Shown: positions 17,253 to 25,313 of the stretch, piece by piece
How the letters are laid out: every line of letters starts with the position of its first letter
Position numbering within the stretch: the first letter of the stretch is position 1
Source of the DNA: VYFG01 sp965221795
Lineage (GTDB): Bacteria > Pseudomonadota > Gammaproteobacteria > Arenicellales > Poriferihabitantaceae
Length of the DNA: 64,000 bases
Direction of reading: 5' to 3'
Assembly: GCA_965221795.1 (NCBI GenBank)
Contig: OZ244914.1
Location: 2,356,001-2,420,000 of the forward strand
The notes under the pieces: model-generated
Seen by the model: only the letters and a program-made list of their open reading frames with translations
What the model was told of the DNA's origin: nothing
The model's database searches: none
Translations under genes and position numbers: made by a program

Positions 17253-17414
17253 GGGGGTTGTTTTTTCGATGTCGGGAAATGAATAAATACTCATGTATTA
17301 TATGAGAATTCATCATTTGAATGAAGGCGATAAAACTCTTATATTTAGCGCATCAGAGGGTTTGTTTAGAGCGACAGGCCTGGTTTTGTAAACGTAATGA
17401 TTGAGGTGCGACAC

Positions 17415-17507
17415 ATGAATGATATTTTTGTCAGGGTGGGCGTCGCATTTGTCGGCGCACTGTCCGTCCTTACGATGCTGCTGGCCCTGGTTTCGATGGG
17501 GTTATGA
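17415..17507 (+). CDS. 30-residue single-span membrane peptide
   Basis: Small gene with ATG at 17415 and TGA at 17505-17507. The peptide begins MNDIFVRVG and then has ~20 hydrophobic residues (VAFVGALSVLTMLLALVSMG), so it is a likely one-pass inner-membrane peptide. A weak ribosome site (GAGGTG, 8 bases ahead) is present. Its stop overlaps the ATG of the DUF1127 gene in an ATGA junction, good evidence that it is translated. I know no family for it. Confidence 0.65.
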   Translation: MNDIFVRVGVAFVGALSVLTMLLALVSMGL

Positions 17508-17788
17508 CCATGCGTACGACAGAATCAATTGCAAAGAAAACGAATGTGATCCGGGGATCATTCAAGACGAATATTCTTCTCCGCTTGGTCCGCAGGATGC
17601 AGGCATGGTATCGGAATCGCCTGGCCATTCAGGAACTGCAAGCAATGCCGGATGTGTTATTACGCGATATCGGCATTGAGCGTTATCAAATCGCAGAGGT
17701 GGTGAAAAAGGGTGGTGACTCCATCACTGAATTTCGCCCTCTTGAGATCGATTCGGCGGTGGCTCCGCTCAAAAAAGCCGCAGCGTGA
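17504..17788 (+). CDS. DUF1127 (YjiS-like) small basic protein
   Basis: 94 residues. The DUF1127 core is seen as WYRNRLAIQELQAMPDVLL followed by RDIGIERYQIAEVV (~residues 36-68). Family members bind RNA or affect phosphate and carbon stress responses in several proteobacteria; its role here is not known. The N-terminal 30 residues and the C-terminal tail (EIDSAVAPLKKAAA) are extra. ATG 17504 overlaps the stop of the membrane peptide gene. A strong terminator follows at 17828. Confidence 0.82.
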   Translation: MTMRTTESIAKKTNVIRGSFKTNILLRLVRRMQAWYRNRLAIQELQAMPDVLLRDIGIERYQIAEVVKKGGDSITEFRPLEIDSAVAPLKKAAA

Positions 17789-17827
17789 AGCGTGTGAATG
17801 TTGTACTCCTCCATTGGTGTTTATTTC

Positions 17828-17853
17828 AAGCCCTCGCCAGAGGGCTTTTTTTT
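17828..17853 (+). terminator. Rho-independent terminator of the DUF1127 operon
   Basis: Stem AAGCCCTC, loop GCCA, GAGGGCTT, then a run of T to 17853. It is 40 bases after the DUF1127 stop. Confidence 0.92.
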
Positions 17854-17856
17854 GGA

Positions 17857-18824
17857 TTATTTTGGTTGCCCGCCAACTGGAAACTGAATCTGAAGACCTC
17901 CTGAAGCTTGTTGTTGCTGAAGCTCAATAAATGATTTTCCTCGATGATCCTCAATGATCTTGAATGCTTGAGTATTAGCAAGGGTGTGCATGAAACAATG
18001 ATGAACTGTCAGCACTTTGTCCTGAAGCACATTCTCGTTAGAATCCTCAAGCATTTCAATCTCCAAGCCAATTTCAGAGCATTCCTGACAATGAATATGA
18101 CGATCGTGGGACTTGTTGTAACTGAGACCCGTTAATCGCTTCGTGACTTTAATTAACAGCAGCAACTTTATCTTCGGCTGGCAAGTTTTTCAACATTCCG
18201 TTTTTCAGGGCCTCTTCCAAAAACTTTTTTGAGCTTTCTATGACCCATTCGCATTGCTGGAGAAAAGACGGGCCTAGTCTTCCAAGTATAGGGTTCCATA
18301 CGAAAGCCGCCCGCTGATCTTCAATGATTTCAGAATAGGTTTTCTTTACCTCTTCAACAACACCGACGCAAGGGATGCCGTTGATCTGTGGATCAACCGG
18401 GCCAATACTGGAGTGCTTTCCCATCAAGATGGATTTGCAGGCACAGGCAAGCATCGTGCCCGCAGACATTGCAATTTGGGGAACAATGGCGCGGATGTTG
18501 TTGCTGAACATCTGCTTCAAATAATGTACAAGAGATTCTGTTGCGGCAACACTGCCACCGCCTGTATGCAATAGGAGATCCAGCCCCTTGTTCCGGTCCA
18601 TCTCATGCACACAGGACATAAAGCCATTCTTGTCTTCATCATTGATTTCGATGCCTTGAATTCCTGGCTTTGTCAGGAAACCTGAATAATAGGCAATTAC
18701 ATTTCGACCGGTGTGTTCGTGAAGTTCCCGCAGGTATTTCCGGCGTATGGTGTCAAATGCCTGACTGTTCCCCTAGTTGATTTCTTCTTGAATCTCTTTA
18801 TTCAACAAAAGACCAGTTTGGCAT
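17857..18824 (-). pseudogene. Serine dehydrogenase proteinase-type (SDH_sah, ClpP-like) gene, broken
   Basis: Reading 18824 to 17857 the pieces match one SDH-type serine protease: start MPNWSF, then AFDTIRRKYLRELHEHTGRN, LLHTGGGSVAATES, the nucleophile region AMSAGTMLACACKSILMG, SSIGPVDPQ, and the C-terminal NKSHDRHIH with LTVHHCFMHTL. The gene is interrupted three times: a frameshift near 18806, a TAG at 18773-18775, and another frameshift near 18150 between EDKVAAVN and KVTKRLTGL. The middle piece (18149-18619) could only start at an internal ATG and would lack the N-terminus and end. The rather low GC marks it as acquired DNA. Confidence 0.8.
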
Positions 18825-19184
18825 CAATTATCCTCAGAGCGCATTGGAGTCAGAATGCTGTGTGCGGACGTTATGTTTGGGACGACCATGTATGCACTGG
18901 GTAGGGTTGGCTGCGTATACCCAAAAGCAGGGGGGTACTATGTATCCACCAGCAATCAATTGTTTCAACATTTCCCCTGCAGTTATTGGCGGCTCTTTTG
19001 CCTGGTTCGATGTATTGGCTTGATCCGGAGTTGCCACTATTAGGTAAAACGAATTACTCTTAAAAGATGATCCAAATATAATGGCAAACAAGGTGCTAGA
19101 CAAGCAACATGATGAAATGAAAAGAAATTCGAATTGAAGGCATCGTAAAAATGTCCATGTTATCAACGAAGACAGGACAATCCT
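18825..19184. other. Intergenic stretch, AT-rich, one weak ORF
   Basis: No gene I can support. A minus-strand frame ending at 18834 (…ITAGEMLKQLIAGGYIVPPC…) has a hydrophobic part and then a Thr/Asn/Gln-rich part, as a small secreted protein could, but no good start codon. It may hold the left end of the IS1595 element, whose inverted repeats I could not find. Confidence 0.4.
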
Positions 19185-20128
19185 ATGGTCTCTACCCCCG
19201 GAAAATCCTACTGGGAAGGCATGACGCGGGTCGATCTGATGAAGAAGTTCCCCGATGAGGAAAAAGCCTGCAAATGGGTTTGGCCCGTGCACTGGAAAGA
19301 GATCCGGACCTGTCCCTACTGCGGCTCGGATCACACCGCCGAAGGTCACACAGAAGGCTATCCGTTGCCATATCGCTGTCGGCATTGCAAGCCGTATTTT
19401 TCGGTCAATGGCGGCACGATCATGGAACGCTCCAAAATCTCCCGGCAGAAATGGGCCATTGCCATTGACCTACATCGGGCCAACCGTAAAGGAGTCCGCT
19501 CCATGGAACTGCATCGGGAGATCGGCATCACCCAGAAAACGGCTTGGTTCATGCGGTAACGCATCCGCGAAGCGTGGACATGGGAAGACCTGCCCGAATT
19601 CGCGGGATCTGTGGAAGTCGATGAGGAGTACTTGGGAGGCAAGGAACGCAACAAGCACGAAATCCAGAAACGGAAAGCTAGCCAGAGAGCCCCGTCGGCA
19701 AGGCCGCGGTGACCGGCATCAAGGATCGTCTTACAGGAGCGATCCACGCCAGTCCGGTATTACAGACGGCCACCCCTCGGCTGAAAGGATTCGTGATTAC
19801 CACCACTTGATTGGCCGCAATGATGTACACGGACGATGCCAGGGCCGATAACAGACTCGACAGAACGCATCAGCGGGTCCAGTATTCGATCGCCGAGTAA
19901 GTGAATGGAATGGACCATACCAACGGCATTGAATCGTTTTGGGCAATGCAGAAGCGGGGATCTCATGGGGCCTGTCACCATATGAGCCAGAAGCACCTGT
20001 ATCGCGACGTCATCAAGTTTGCCGGGCAGCACAATGTTCGGGAGTTGCATACCGCCGGGCCGATGGACACGCTGGCCTCTCGCATGAAGGGCAAGCGGCT
20101 TACCGATCAGCGACCGCTCGGGAAATGA
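19185..20128 (+). pseudogene. IS1595-family (ISXO2-like) transposase, inactivated
   Basis: N-terminal zinc-ribbon part CPYCGSDHTAEGH and YRCRHCKPYFSV (~residues 44-70), then a TAA at 19558 cuts the frame where relatives continue. The DDE core follows as FAGSVEVDEEYLGGKERNK, then frame changes near 19690, and an end HTNGIESFWAMQKRGSHGAC and FAGQHNVREL typical of the family (19918-20060). At least one nonsense codon and two frameshifts make it dead. Confidence 0.85.
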
Positions 20129-20177
20129 GCAAGCAAACTTCGCAAAATGTGTAAGTCAACATTAAGGTATGCACTGC

Positions 20178-20837
20178 TTACTGCATTGGCCGTTGATTGG
20201 TGGTTGCAATGCCGATGATCTGTGCCTCAAGCATTCGCTGCAATTCGGTAGGGAAATCCAAGGCCAGGTGTTCCAATCCCTTCGAAGCGGCAAGCCGTTG
20301 AGCAGGTGCGGCGGGACGAGCCATTGGCCACAGTCCGGCAACTATAACTCCAGAACCAAAAGCGATGCGTGTCGCTTGTTGCTTATCGATGGTGTCCAGG
20401 GCTTTCGCAATGGCCGAAGCCACTGTTTCGCCATCTTCATACCCAGATATCTTGATATTCTGGATGTTCTCCAGTCCCATGTTATGTTCGAGCACAGCGG
20501 CTGAAATGCTTAGCAAATCACAGAGCAGATTTCGCTCTGCATAGAATGTTGCAAGTAGGGTGCTAAGTTCCTTGGCATCCATGCGCTTGTCTTTTGTTTC
20601 AGCAGCAAACTGTTGGGCGAAAAGGTGGAACTCCTCATACATGAGGACTAGAAGGATTTCTTCGCGACTGCTGAAGTAGCGATAAAGGTTGGATTTTGCA
20701 ATATCAGCTCTGCGGCCTAACTCATTCAAAGACCATCCCATAACGCCGAACTCTGAACATAGATCACGTGCATTATTGAGAATATTGGTACTGCGTTCAG
20801 CTTTCTGTTGATCTTGTCGTGCTCTTTGGAAAGTCAT
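20178..20837 (-). CDS. TetR-family transcriptional regulator
   Basis: 219 residues. N-terminal helix-turn-helix with WSLNELGRRADIAKSNLYRY (~residues 35-54) then FSSREEILLVLM. The C-terminal ligand domain is not of a group I can name. Its ATG overlaps the stop of the membrane protein gene (ATGA), so it is the last of three coupled genes. A dyad at 22358-22370 inside the operon promoter is the likely operator, which would make the operon self-repressing. Confidence 0.88.
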   Translation of the reverse strand: MTFQRARQDQQKAERSTNILNNARDLCSEFGVMGWSLNELGRRADIAKSNLYRYFSSREEILLVLMYEEFHLFAQQFAAETKDKRMDAKELSTLLATFYAERNLLCDLLSISAAVLEHNMGLENIQNIKISGYEDGETVASAIAKALDTIDKQQATRIAFGSGVIVAGLWPMARPAAPAQRLAASKGLEHLALDFPTELQRMLEAQIIGIATTNQRPMQ

Positions 20838-21361
20838 CGTGCGTTGTTTGTAATTTCATTCAATCGCACGATCTCAGCATCGATTGCTTGCTCATAGGTT
20901 TTCGCACGTTCTTTTGAAAACATGTCTATGAGTAACCCTGACAAGCCGATAAGGACAAGCGTTACAGCAATGGCGCACAACGTCTCATTGCTTGATAGTT
21001 TGAATATGACTATCGCCATTGCGAAGGCTATAGCGGCACCGATTATTGTGTAGGTGTAGAGAGCTTCAAACTTTTTCACTCGTGCTTTTTCCGCATAAAC
21101 AAAGCTAGCCGGCGATTGTTCATAAGCGCTTTCATACTTGGCCAGTTTAGCTGAATTTCCTAACGTACCGATAATTCCGGCTACGACAAAAATCATCGCA
21201 GCGACAGATAGGGGTATTGGCAACGCCTGTCCAGTGGGAGTTGGTGCCAACTTCCACAATAAGCCAGCGATCAGTAAAAGTAAGGCCCCTGCTAGAGTAA
21301 GTAAGGACATTTCAAAGGCTTCACCCTTAGCCCAGATCATTGTATGGTCTAGAAAGCTCAT
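20834..21361 (-). CDS. Membrane protein of unknown function
   Basis: 175 residues from ATG 21361, which overlaps the SDR stop (ATGA). Four likely membrane helices: ~residues 15-37 (LLTLAGALLLLIAGLLW), ~49-66 (PLSVAAMIFVVAGIIG), ~103-121 (YTIIGAAIAFAMAIVIF) and ~129-147 (LCAIAVTLVLIGLSGLLI). A charged loop lies between helices 2 and 3 and a basic/acidic tail ends it. I do not recognise the family. Being coupled to an SDR and a TetR regulator suggests a part in handling a lipophilic compound. Confidence 0.75.
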   Translation of the reverse strand: MSFLDHTMIWAKGEAFEMSLLTLAGALLLLIAGLLWKLAPTPTGQALPIPLSVAAMIFVVAGIIGTLGNSAKLAKYESAYEQSPASFVYAEKARVKKFEALYTYTIIGAAIAFAMAIVIFKLSSNETLCAIAVTLVLIGLSGLLIDMFSKERAKTYEQAIDAEIVRLNEITNNAR

Positions 21362-22323
21362 ACCGTGCACCGGTTGTTATTGTTTTCTGTTTCGGTCAAT
21401 CCGGTAAGTTCTCGGCTGATTTCCATCAGTTTAGCTACGTTTGCATCATCCAATGCTAGTGGATTCGGTGCTAAGAGCATATCTTCATATATGAACTTTC
21501 CTGATACCCCCTCATATTTAGAATCCAGAGTAGCGGCGATAATGCGTTCACCACCAACCCAAGTAGGGGCAGCCAATTTGCCAAACATTACGTTGAAGAC
21601 GCGCTCTAAGCCCTTGGTATGACGGCCCAGATTTGAACGAATATAACCAGGATTCAGGCAATTGATTGAAGTCCCGCTGCCTGTAAGTCGGGCTGCTACG
21701 TCGCGCCCATGCATAAGTAGGCATAGCTTAGCTTGGGCATAAGACGCTATGAGTGACCACTTGTTTTTTTCGAGATGCAGATCATCAAGAAACAGTTTGG
21801 CAATTTCCTGGGTGGCTGAAGTTAAATGGACGATACAAGCGTTGGGTGTCGCCTTGATTTTTTCGAGCAACAGCTCAGTCAGCAGGAACGGCCCAAGATA
21901 GTTAACTGCAAAATTCATCTCGTACCCATCAGGCGACAAGGCACGATCCGGGAAATTCAAACCTGCGCAGTTGATTAAGTAGTCAGTGCGGTCGTATCGG
22001 TCAAGTACCTCACTGGCTGCATTGCGAACTTGTCCGAGATCTCCAAGGTCGCACTTGACTGAAGTAAACTGTCCCTTGTGTTCTGCCGCGCGGAGTTCTT
22101 TTATGACTTTTTCGGTTTTAGCGGTATTGCGCCCGAGTAGACAGATATCAGCACCCATTTCAGCGAAACGCTCGACAGCGATCCGTCCCATTCCGTCTGT
22201 GCCACCGCTGAAGACAACCATTTTACCGGTCAGATCCTGGTTAGGAACCTTTGGTGTTGTCTTGCGTGCCAGGAATGTATCGAACAAGAATTTTCCGAAG
22301 GGTCGTTTCATATCATGCCTCAT
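21358..22323 (-). CDS. Short-chain dehydrogenase/reductase (retinol-dehydrogenase-like)
   Basis: NAD(P)-dependent oxidoreductase. Cofactor motif FSGGTDGMGRIAVERF (TGxxxGIG type with Gly-Gly-Thr), LLGRNTAKTEKV indicating NADP preference, NCAGLN, then catalytic Ser in HLTSATQE and Tyr-x3-Lys as YAQAK. 321 residues from ATG 22323, which sits just downstream of a promoter and has GAGAAAC ahead of it; the in-frame codon at 22353 would lie in the -10 box and is rejected. First of three overlapping genes. GC is lower than in the flanking core. Confidence 0.85.
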   Translation of the reverse strand: MRHDMKRPFGKFLFDTFLARKTTPKVPNQDLTGKMVVFSGGTDGMGRIAVERFAEMGADICLLGRNTAKTEKVIKELRAAEHKGQFTSVKCDLGDLGQVRNAASEVLDRYDRTDYLINCAGLNFPDRALSPDGYEMNFAVNYLGPFLLTELLLEKIKATPNACIVHLTSATQEIAKLFLDDLHLEKNKWSLIASYAQAKLCLLMHGRDVAARLTGSGTSINCLNPGYIRSNLGRHTKGLERVFNVMFGKLAAPTWVGGERIIAATLDSKYEGVSGKFIYEDMLLAPNPLALDDANVAKLMEISRELTGLTETENNNNRCTV

Positions 22324-22351
22324 GTTTCTCAATTCGGTAGCGGTTCCATAC

Positions 22352-22380
22352 ATTATAAGACCAACGGTCTCTTATTTAAA
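22352..22380 (-). promoter_or_regulatory. Promoter with TetR-type dyad operator for the SDR operon
   Basis: On the minus strand: -35 TTTAAA (22375-22380), 17-base spacer, -10 TATAAT (22352-22357). The spacer holds AGACCAACGGTCT (22358-22370), perfect 5-base arms around a 3-base centre. A repressor bound there would block RNA polymerase. Confidence 0.6.
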
Positions 22381-22614
22381 GACTACAGGCCCGCTTTGGA
22401 GGGTTGGTTTTTTGCCTGCTCATTATATTCTTGCCCCGGGTTCACTCTGGAGTGCAACGCCGAGGTGGTAGATGCATGGGCGTTTCGAGGTCTAAGGCGG
22501 CGGGCCAAACCGTGACGGTCGTCCCATCCGAAGAGCGATTTCTGGTCAAATAGAGATTGATTGATCGATACTTGTGGATACACTCAAGCCTCTCAATTGG
22601 TTGTGAGACCGAAG

Positions 22615-23031
22615 ATGCTTTGGATCAAGTCTTTTCATATTATTTTCATGGTGACCTGGTTCGCTGGGTTGTTTTATTTGCCGAGGCTGTTTGTCTACCA
22701 TGCCATGTGTGAAGATGAGGCGGGCAATAACCGTTTCAAGATTATGGAGCGAAAGCTCTATTTTGGCATTATGACTCCCGGCGGAATATTGACCCTCGTC
22801 TCTGGCCTTTGGTTATGGTTGGGTTATGGCTTTTCTGGCCAGTGGCTATTATGGAAACTGGTACTGGTGCTATTGCTGGTGGTCTATCATGGTTGGTGCC
22901 TGATGACACTGCGTGCGTTTCGCGAGGACCGAAATACCCGAAGTCATGGGTATTATCGAGTTATGAATGAATTGCCGGTCTTTGGTTTGGTCGGCGTGAT
23001 CTTGCTGGTGGTTCTGAAGCCTGTGTTTTGA
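22615..23031 (+). CDS. hemJ: Protoporphyrinogen IX oxidase HemJ
   Basis: Membrane enzyme of heme synthesis that oxidises protoporphyrinogen IX. 138 residues in four membrane segments. The start LWIKSFHIIFMVTWFAGLFY holds the conserved His and the LPRLFVYH part follows; MTPGGILTLVSG and KLVLVLLLVVYHGWC hold the other family positions, including a Lys. ATG 22615 is preceded by GAGACCGAAG and fits the family start; the frame is open to 22561. It is convergent with gpsA. Confidence 0.93.
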   Translation: MLWIKSFHIIFMVTWFAGLFYLPRLFVYHAMCEDEAGNNRFKIMERKLYFGIMTPGGILTLVSGLWLWLGYGFSGQWLLWKLVLVLLLVVYHGWCLMTLRAFREDRNTRSHGYYRVMNELPVFGLVGVILLVVLKPVF

Positions 23032-23059
23032 GGGTGGATGTGCGGTTCGGGGGTGGTTG

Positions 23060-24088
23060 TCAGGAATGTTCTGGTCGGGCTTCACGGCCAAGCAGACTGC
23101 GTACTGCGTCATCCGGGGAAAGCTGTTGGTAGAGAACCTGATAGACATGCTCGGTGATCGGCATTTCGATGCCCAGTCTGCTGGCTTTGCGATGCAGTTC
23201 ATAGGTGGTTTGAATCCCCTCAATTTCCTGGCCGATCTCAGCAGCGACGGTGTCTGGGTGTTTCCCGCTTCCGACCCCGATGCCGAAGCGTCGGTTACGT
23301 GACTGGTCATTGGTACAGGTCAGCACCAGATCCCCAACGCCTGTGAGGCCATGGAACGTTTCTACTCGACCTCCGAGGGCGGTACCCAATCGAATCATTT
23401 CAGCCAATCCGCGAGTGATGAGTGCCGCTTTGGCATTGGCTCCATAGCCCAAGCCATCGCTGATACCGGTGGCAATGGCCATGACATTCTTGATGGAAGC
23501 CCCCAATTGGACACCGACCGGGTCATTACTGAAGTAAATGCGGGTCGTGTCGGTATGGAACCATTGTGCTACCGATTCGGACCGCCAGGGTCGATAACAT
23601 GCGAGAGTCAGAGCAGTGGGCATTCCCATAGCGGTTTCCCGGGCAAAGCTCGGACCAGACAATATACCGCGGACCGTTTCAACCGGGAAATATTGTCGGA
23701 CCACGTCCCCGGGCAGATCACCCGATTCGGGGTCGAAGCCCTTGGTACCCCAGAGGAGTGTGGCTTTCGCAGGGTTCGATCCGGTCTGGCAGATGGCATT
23801 GTGTAGTCGTTTGACGATTGCACGGAATGCATGACTCGGCACCACCAGCAGAAATTGCAAATCAGGGTCGATCAGGTCGGCAAAATCACCGGTCACAGAC
23901 AGGTTTTCCGGGAAGGAAATACCAGGAAGATAAAGCCGATTTTGACGATCCTCGCGTAATCGGGTGATACCACTTCGCCCCCACAGAACCACCTCAGTAA
24001 AATTGGTGCTGGCGAGAATGGCCAAGGCAGTCCCCCAGGACCCGGAGCCAATCACATGCAGTCTTCCTTGGCAAATAGTATCCGACAC
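23060..24088 (-). CDS. gpsA: Glycerol-3-phosphate dehydrogenase (NAD(P)+)
   Basis: Makes sn-glycerol-3-phosphate for phospholipids. 342 residues. Cofactor loop VIGSGSWGTALA (~12-23), GTKGFD, LSGPSFARE, catalytic Lys in ASIKNVMAIATG and the substrate region GLTGVGDLVLTCTND followed by SRNRRFG. It comes 22 bases after secB, in the classical rhodanese-secB-gpsA order. Confidence 0.96.
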   Translation of the reverse strand: MSDTICQGRLHVIGSGSWGTALAILASTNFTEVVLWGRSGITRLREDRQNRLYLPGISFPENLSVTGDFADLIDPDLQFLLVVPSHAFRAIVKRLHNAICQTGSNPAKATLLWGTKGFDPESGDLPGDVVRQYFPVETVRGILSGPSFARETAMGMPTALTLACYRPWRSESVAQWFHTDTTRIYFSNDPVGVQLGASIKNVMAIATGISDGLGYGANAKAALITRGLAEMIRLGTALGGRVETFHGLTGVGDLVLTCTNDQSRNRRFGIGVGSGKHPDTVAAEIGQEIEGIQTTYELHRKASRLGIEMPITEHVYQVLYQQLSPDDAVRSLLGREARPEHS

Positions 24089-24110
24089 AGACTTGCTTGA
24101 GTCCGAACTC

Positions 24111-24575
24111 CTATTGGATGGTTGGCGACTCTTTTTCTGCTCTCGCCTGCTGTTCCTGCCGGTAAACCGTTTCGAAGTTGATTGGCGAAATCAGGACCTG
24201 AGGGAACCCACCCTTGGTAACCAGACTGGCAATTTCCTCTCGGGCAAATGGAAGCAGCATATTGGGGCAGGCGATACGGAGCATGAGATCCTTGTGCTCT
24301 TCATCCCCCAGATTGATTTCGAATAGGCCCGACTGATGGATTTCGGCAATAAAGACAGTATTTTCTTCGTTGGATGCGGTAACCGTGATCTGTAATGTGA
24401 CGTTATAAAACTTGCCGTCCTCATCCAGTTGGGTGTGGCTGATACTGAAGTCGAGATGAATCGTGGGCTTCAGGGTTGAGTCCAGAAATATTTCCGGGCT
24501 GCCGGGTGATTCAAAAGAAGCATCCTTAAGATAGATCTTACGTACCTGCAGGCGTGTTTTTGGATTCTCGTCCAT
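24111..24575 (-). CDS. secB: Protein-export chaperone SecB
   Basis: Cytoplasmic tetrameric chaperone that holds preproteins unfolded and passes them to SecA. 154 residues. Family parts: VRKIYLKDASFESPGSPEIF (~11-30), an acidic ENTVFIAEIHQSGLFEI strand and the highly conserved CPNMLLPFAREEIASLVTKG with PQVLISPINF. Glutaredoxin grxC, often next to secB, is not present between it and the rhodanese gene. Confidence 0.96.
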   Translation of the reverse strand: MDENPKTRLQVRKIYLKDASFESPGSPEIFLDSTLKPTIHLDFSISHTQLDEDGKFYNVTLQITVTASNEENTVFIAEIHQSGLFEINLGDEEHKDLMLRIACPNMLLPFAREEIASLVTKGGFPQVLISPINFETVYRQEQQARAEKESPTIQ

Positions 24576-24603
24576 TGCGTACTCGATGGCAACAAAATAG
24601 GGA

Positions 24604-25023
24604 TCAATTTCGGATCAGCGGCAGGTTTTCCTTACTCCAGGATGCCACCCCCCCATCAAGGATATACAACTCCTGGAACTGGTTTTTTTTCAGGATGCCG
24701 GCGGCCTTGCCTGCTCGCATGCCACTTTGACAAACCAGAATCAGGGGTTTGCCACGATGTTTGTTGAGTTTCTTCAGGTTGGATTCCAGGGAGTCCAGTG
24801 GCAGATTCAGGGATTGCTCAATATGCCCTTTGCTGAACTCTTCCGGGCTACGTATATCCACCAATACCGCCGATTGTCTGGCTTGGATTTGGGGCAGTTT
24901 GACCGCTGAGATTTTCGTTGCCCCGCCCACCATACGGCCGCCAGGATTGAACATCAGCAACAGCAATATCGCAGCAAGCATGGCGAACAGGTACCAGTTC
25001 GCCATGGCAAATTCCAGAAACAT
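24604..25023 (-). CDS. Membrane-anchored rhodanese-like sulfurtransferase (YibN-like)
   Basis: 139 residues: one N-terminal membrane span (~residues 9-28), then a single rhodanese domain with SAVLVDIRSPEEFSKGHI, and the active-site loop CQSGMRAGKAA with the catalytic Cys (~99). ATG 25023 has AAGG 7 bases ahead. Position before secB is as in other gammaproteobacteria. The physiological sulfur acceptor is not known. Confidence 0.9.
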   Translation of the reverse strand: MFLEFAMANWYLFAMLAAILLLLMFNPGGRMVGGATKISAVKLPQIQARQSAVLVDIRSPEEFSKGHIEQSLNLPLDSLESNLKKLNKHRGKPLILVCQSGMRAGKAAGILKKNQFQELYILDGGVASWSKENLPLIRN

Positions 25024-25313
25024 AACCGTACCTTGACCGGGGTCGCGGGTTCATGGGCGTCGGATTGTACCGCAAACGGAAGGGATTTTTGCCATTTGGC
25101 GTTGCAGGTCATCCTGTGTCGTATTGGCGGGTGGGCCGGGAGCCTGTTGCGATCATGAACCTGATGGATCCTTCCCTGTGCCCAATGTCTGATTTTTATC
25201 GCCTGGAATACTGATGCGGAACTATGAAGGGTTTAATTATCAGTTAGAATAGTCCGCACAGGAGTGGGTACTGAAACGGATTCTGCGAATTGATTTGTTA
25301 CCCAGGAGAAGCC

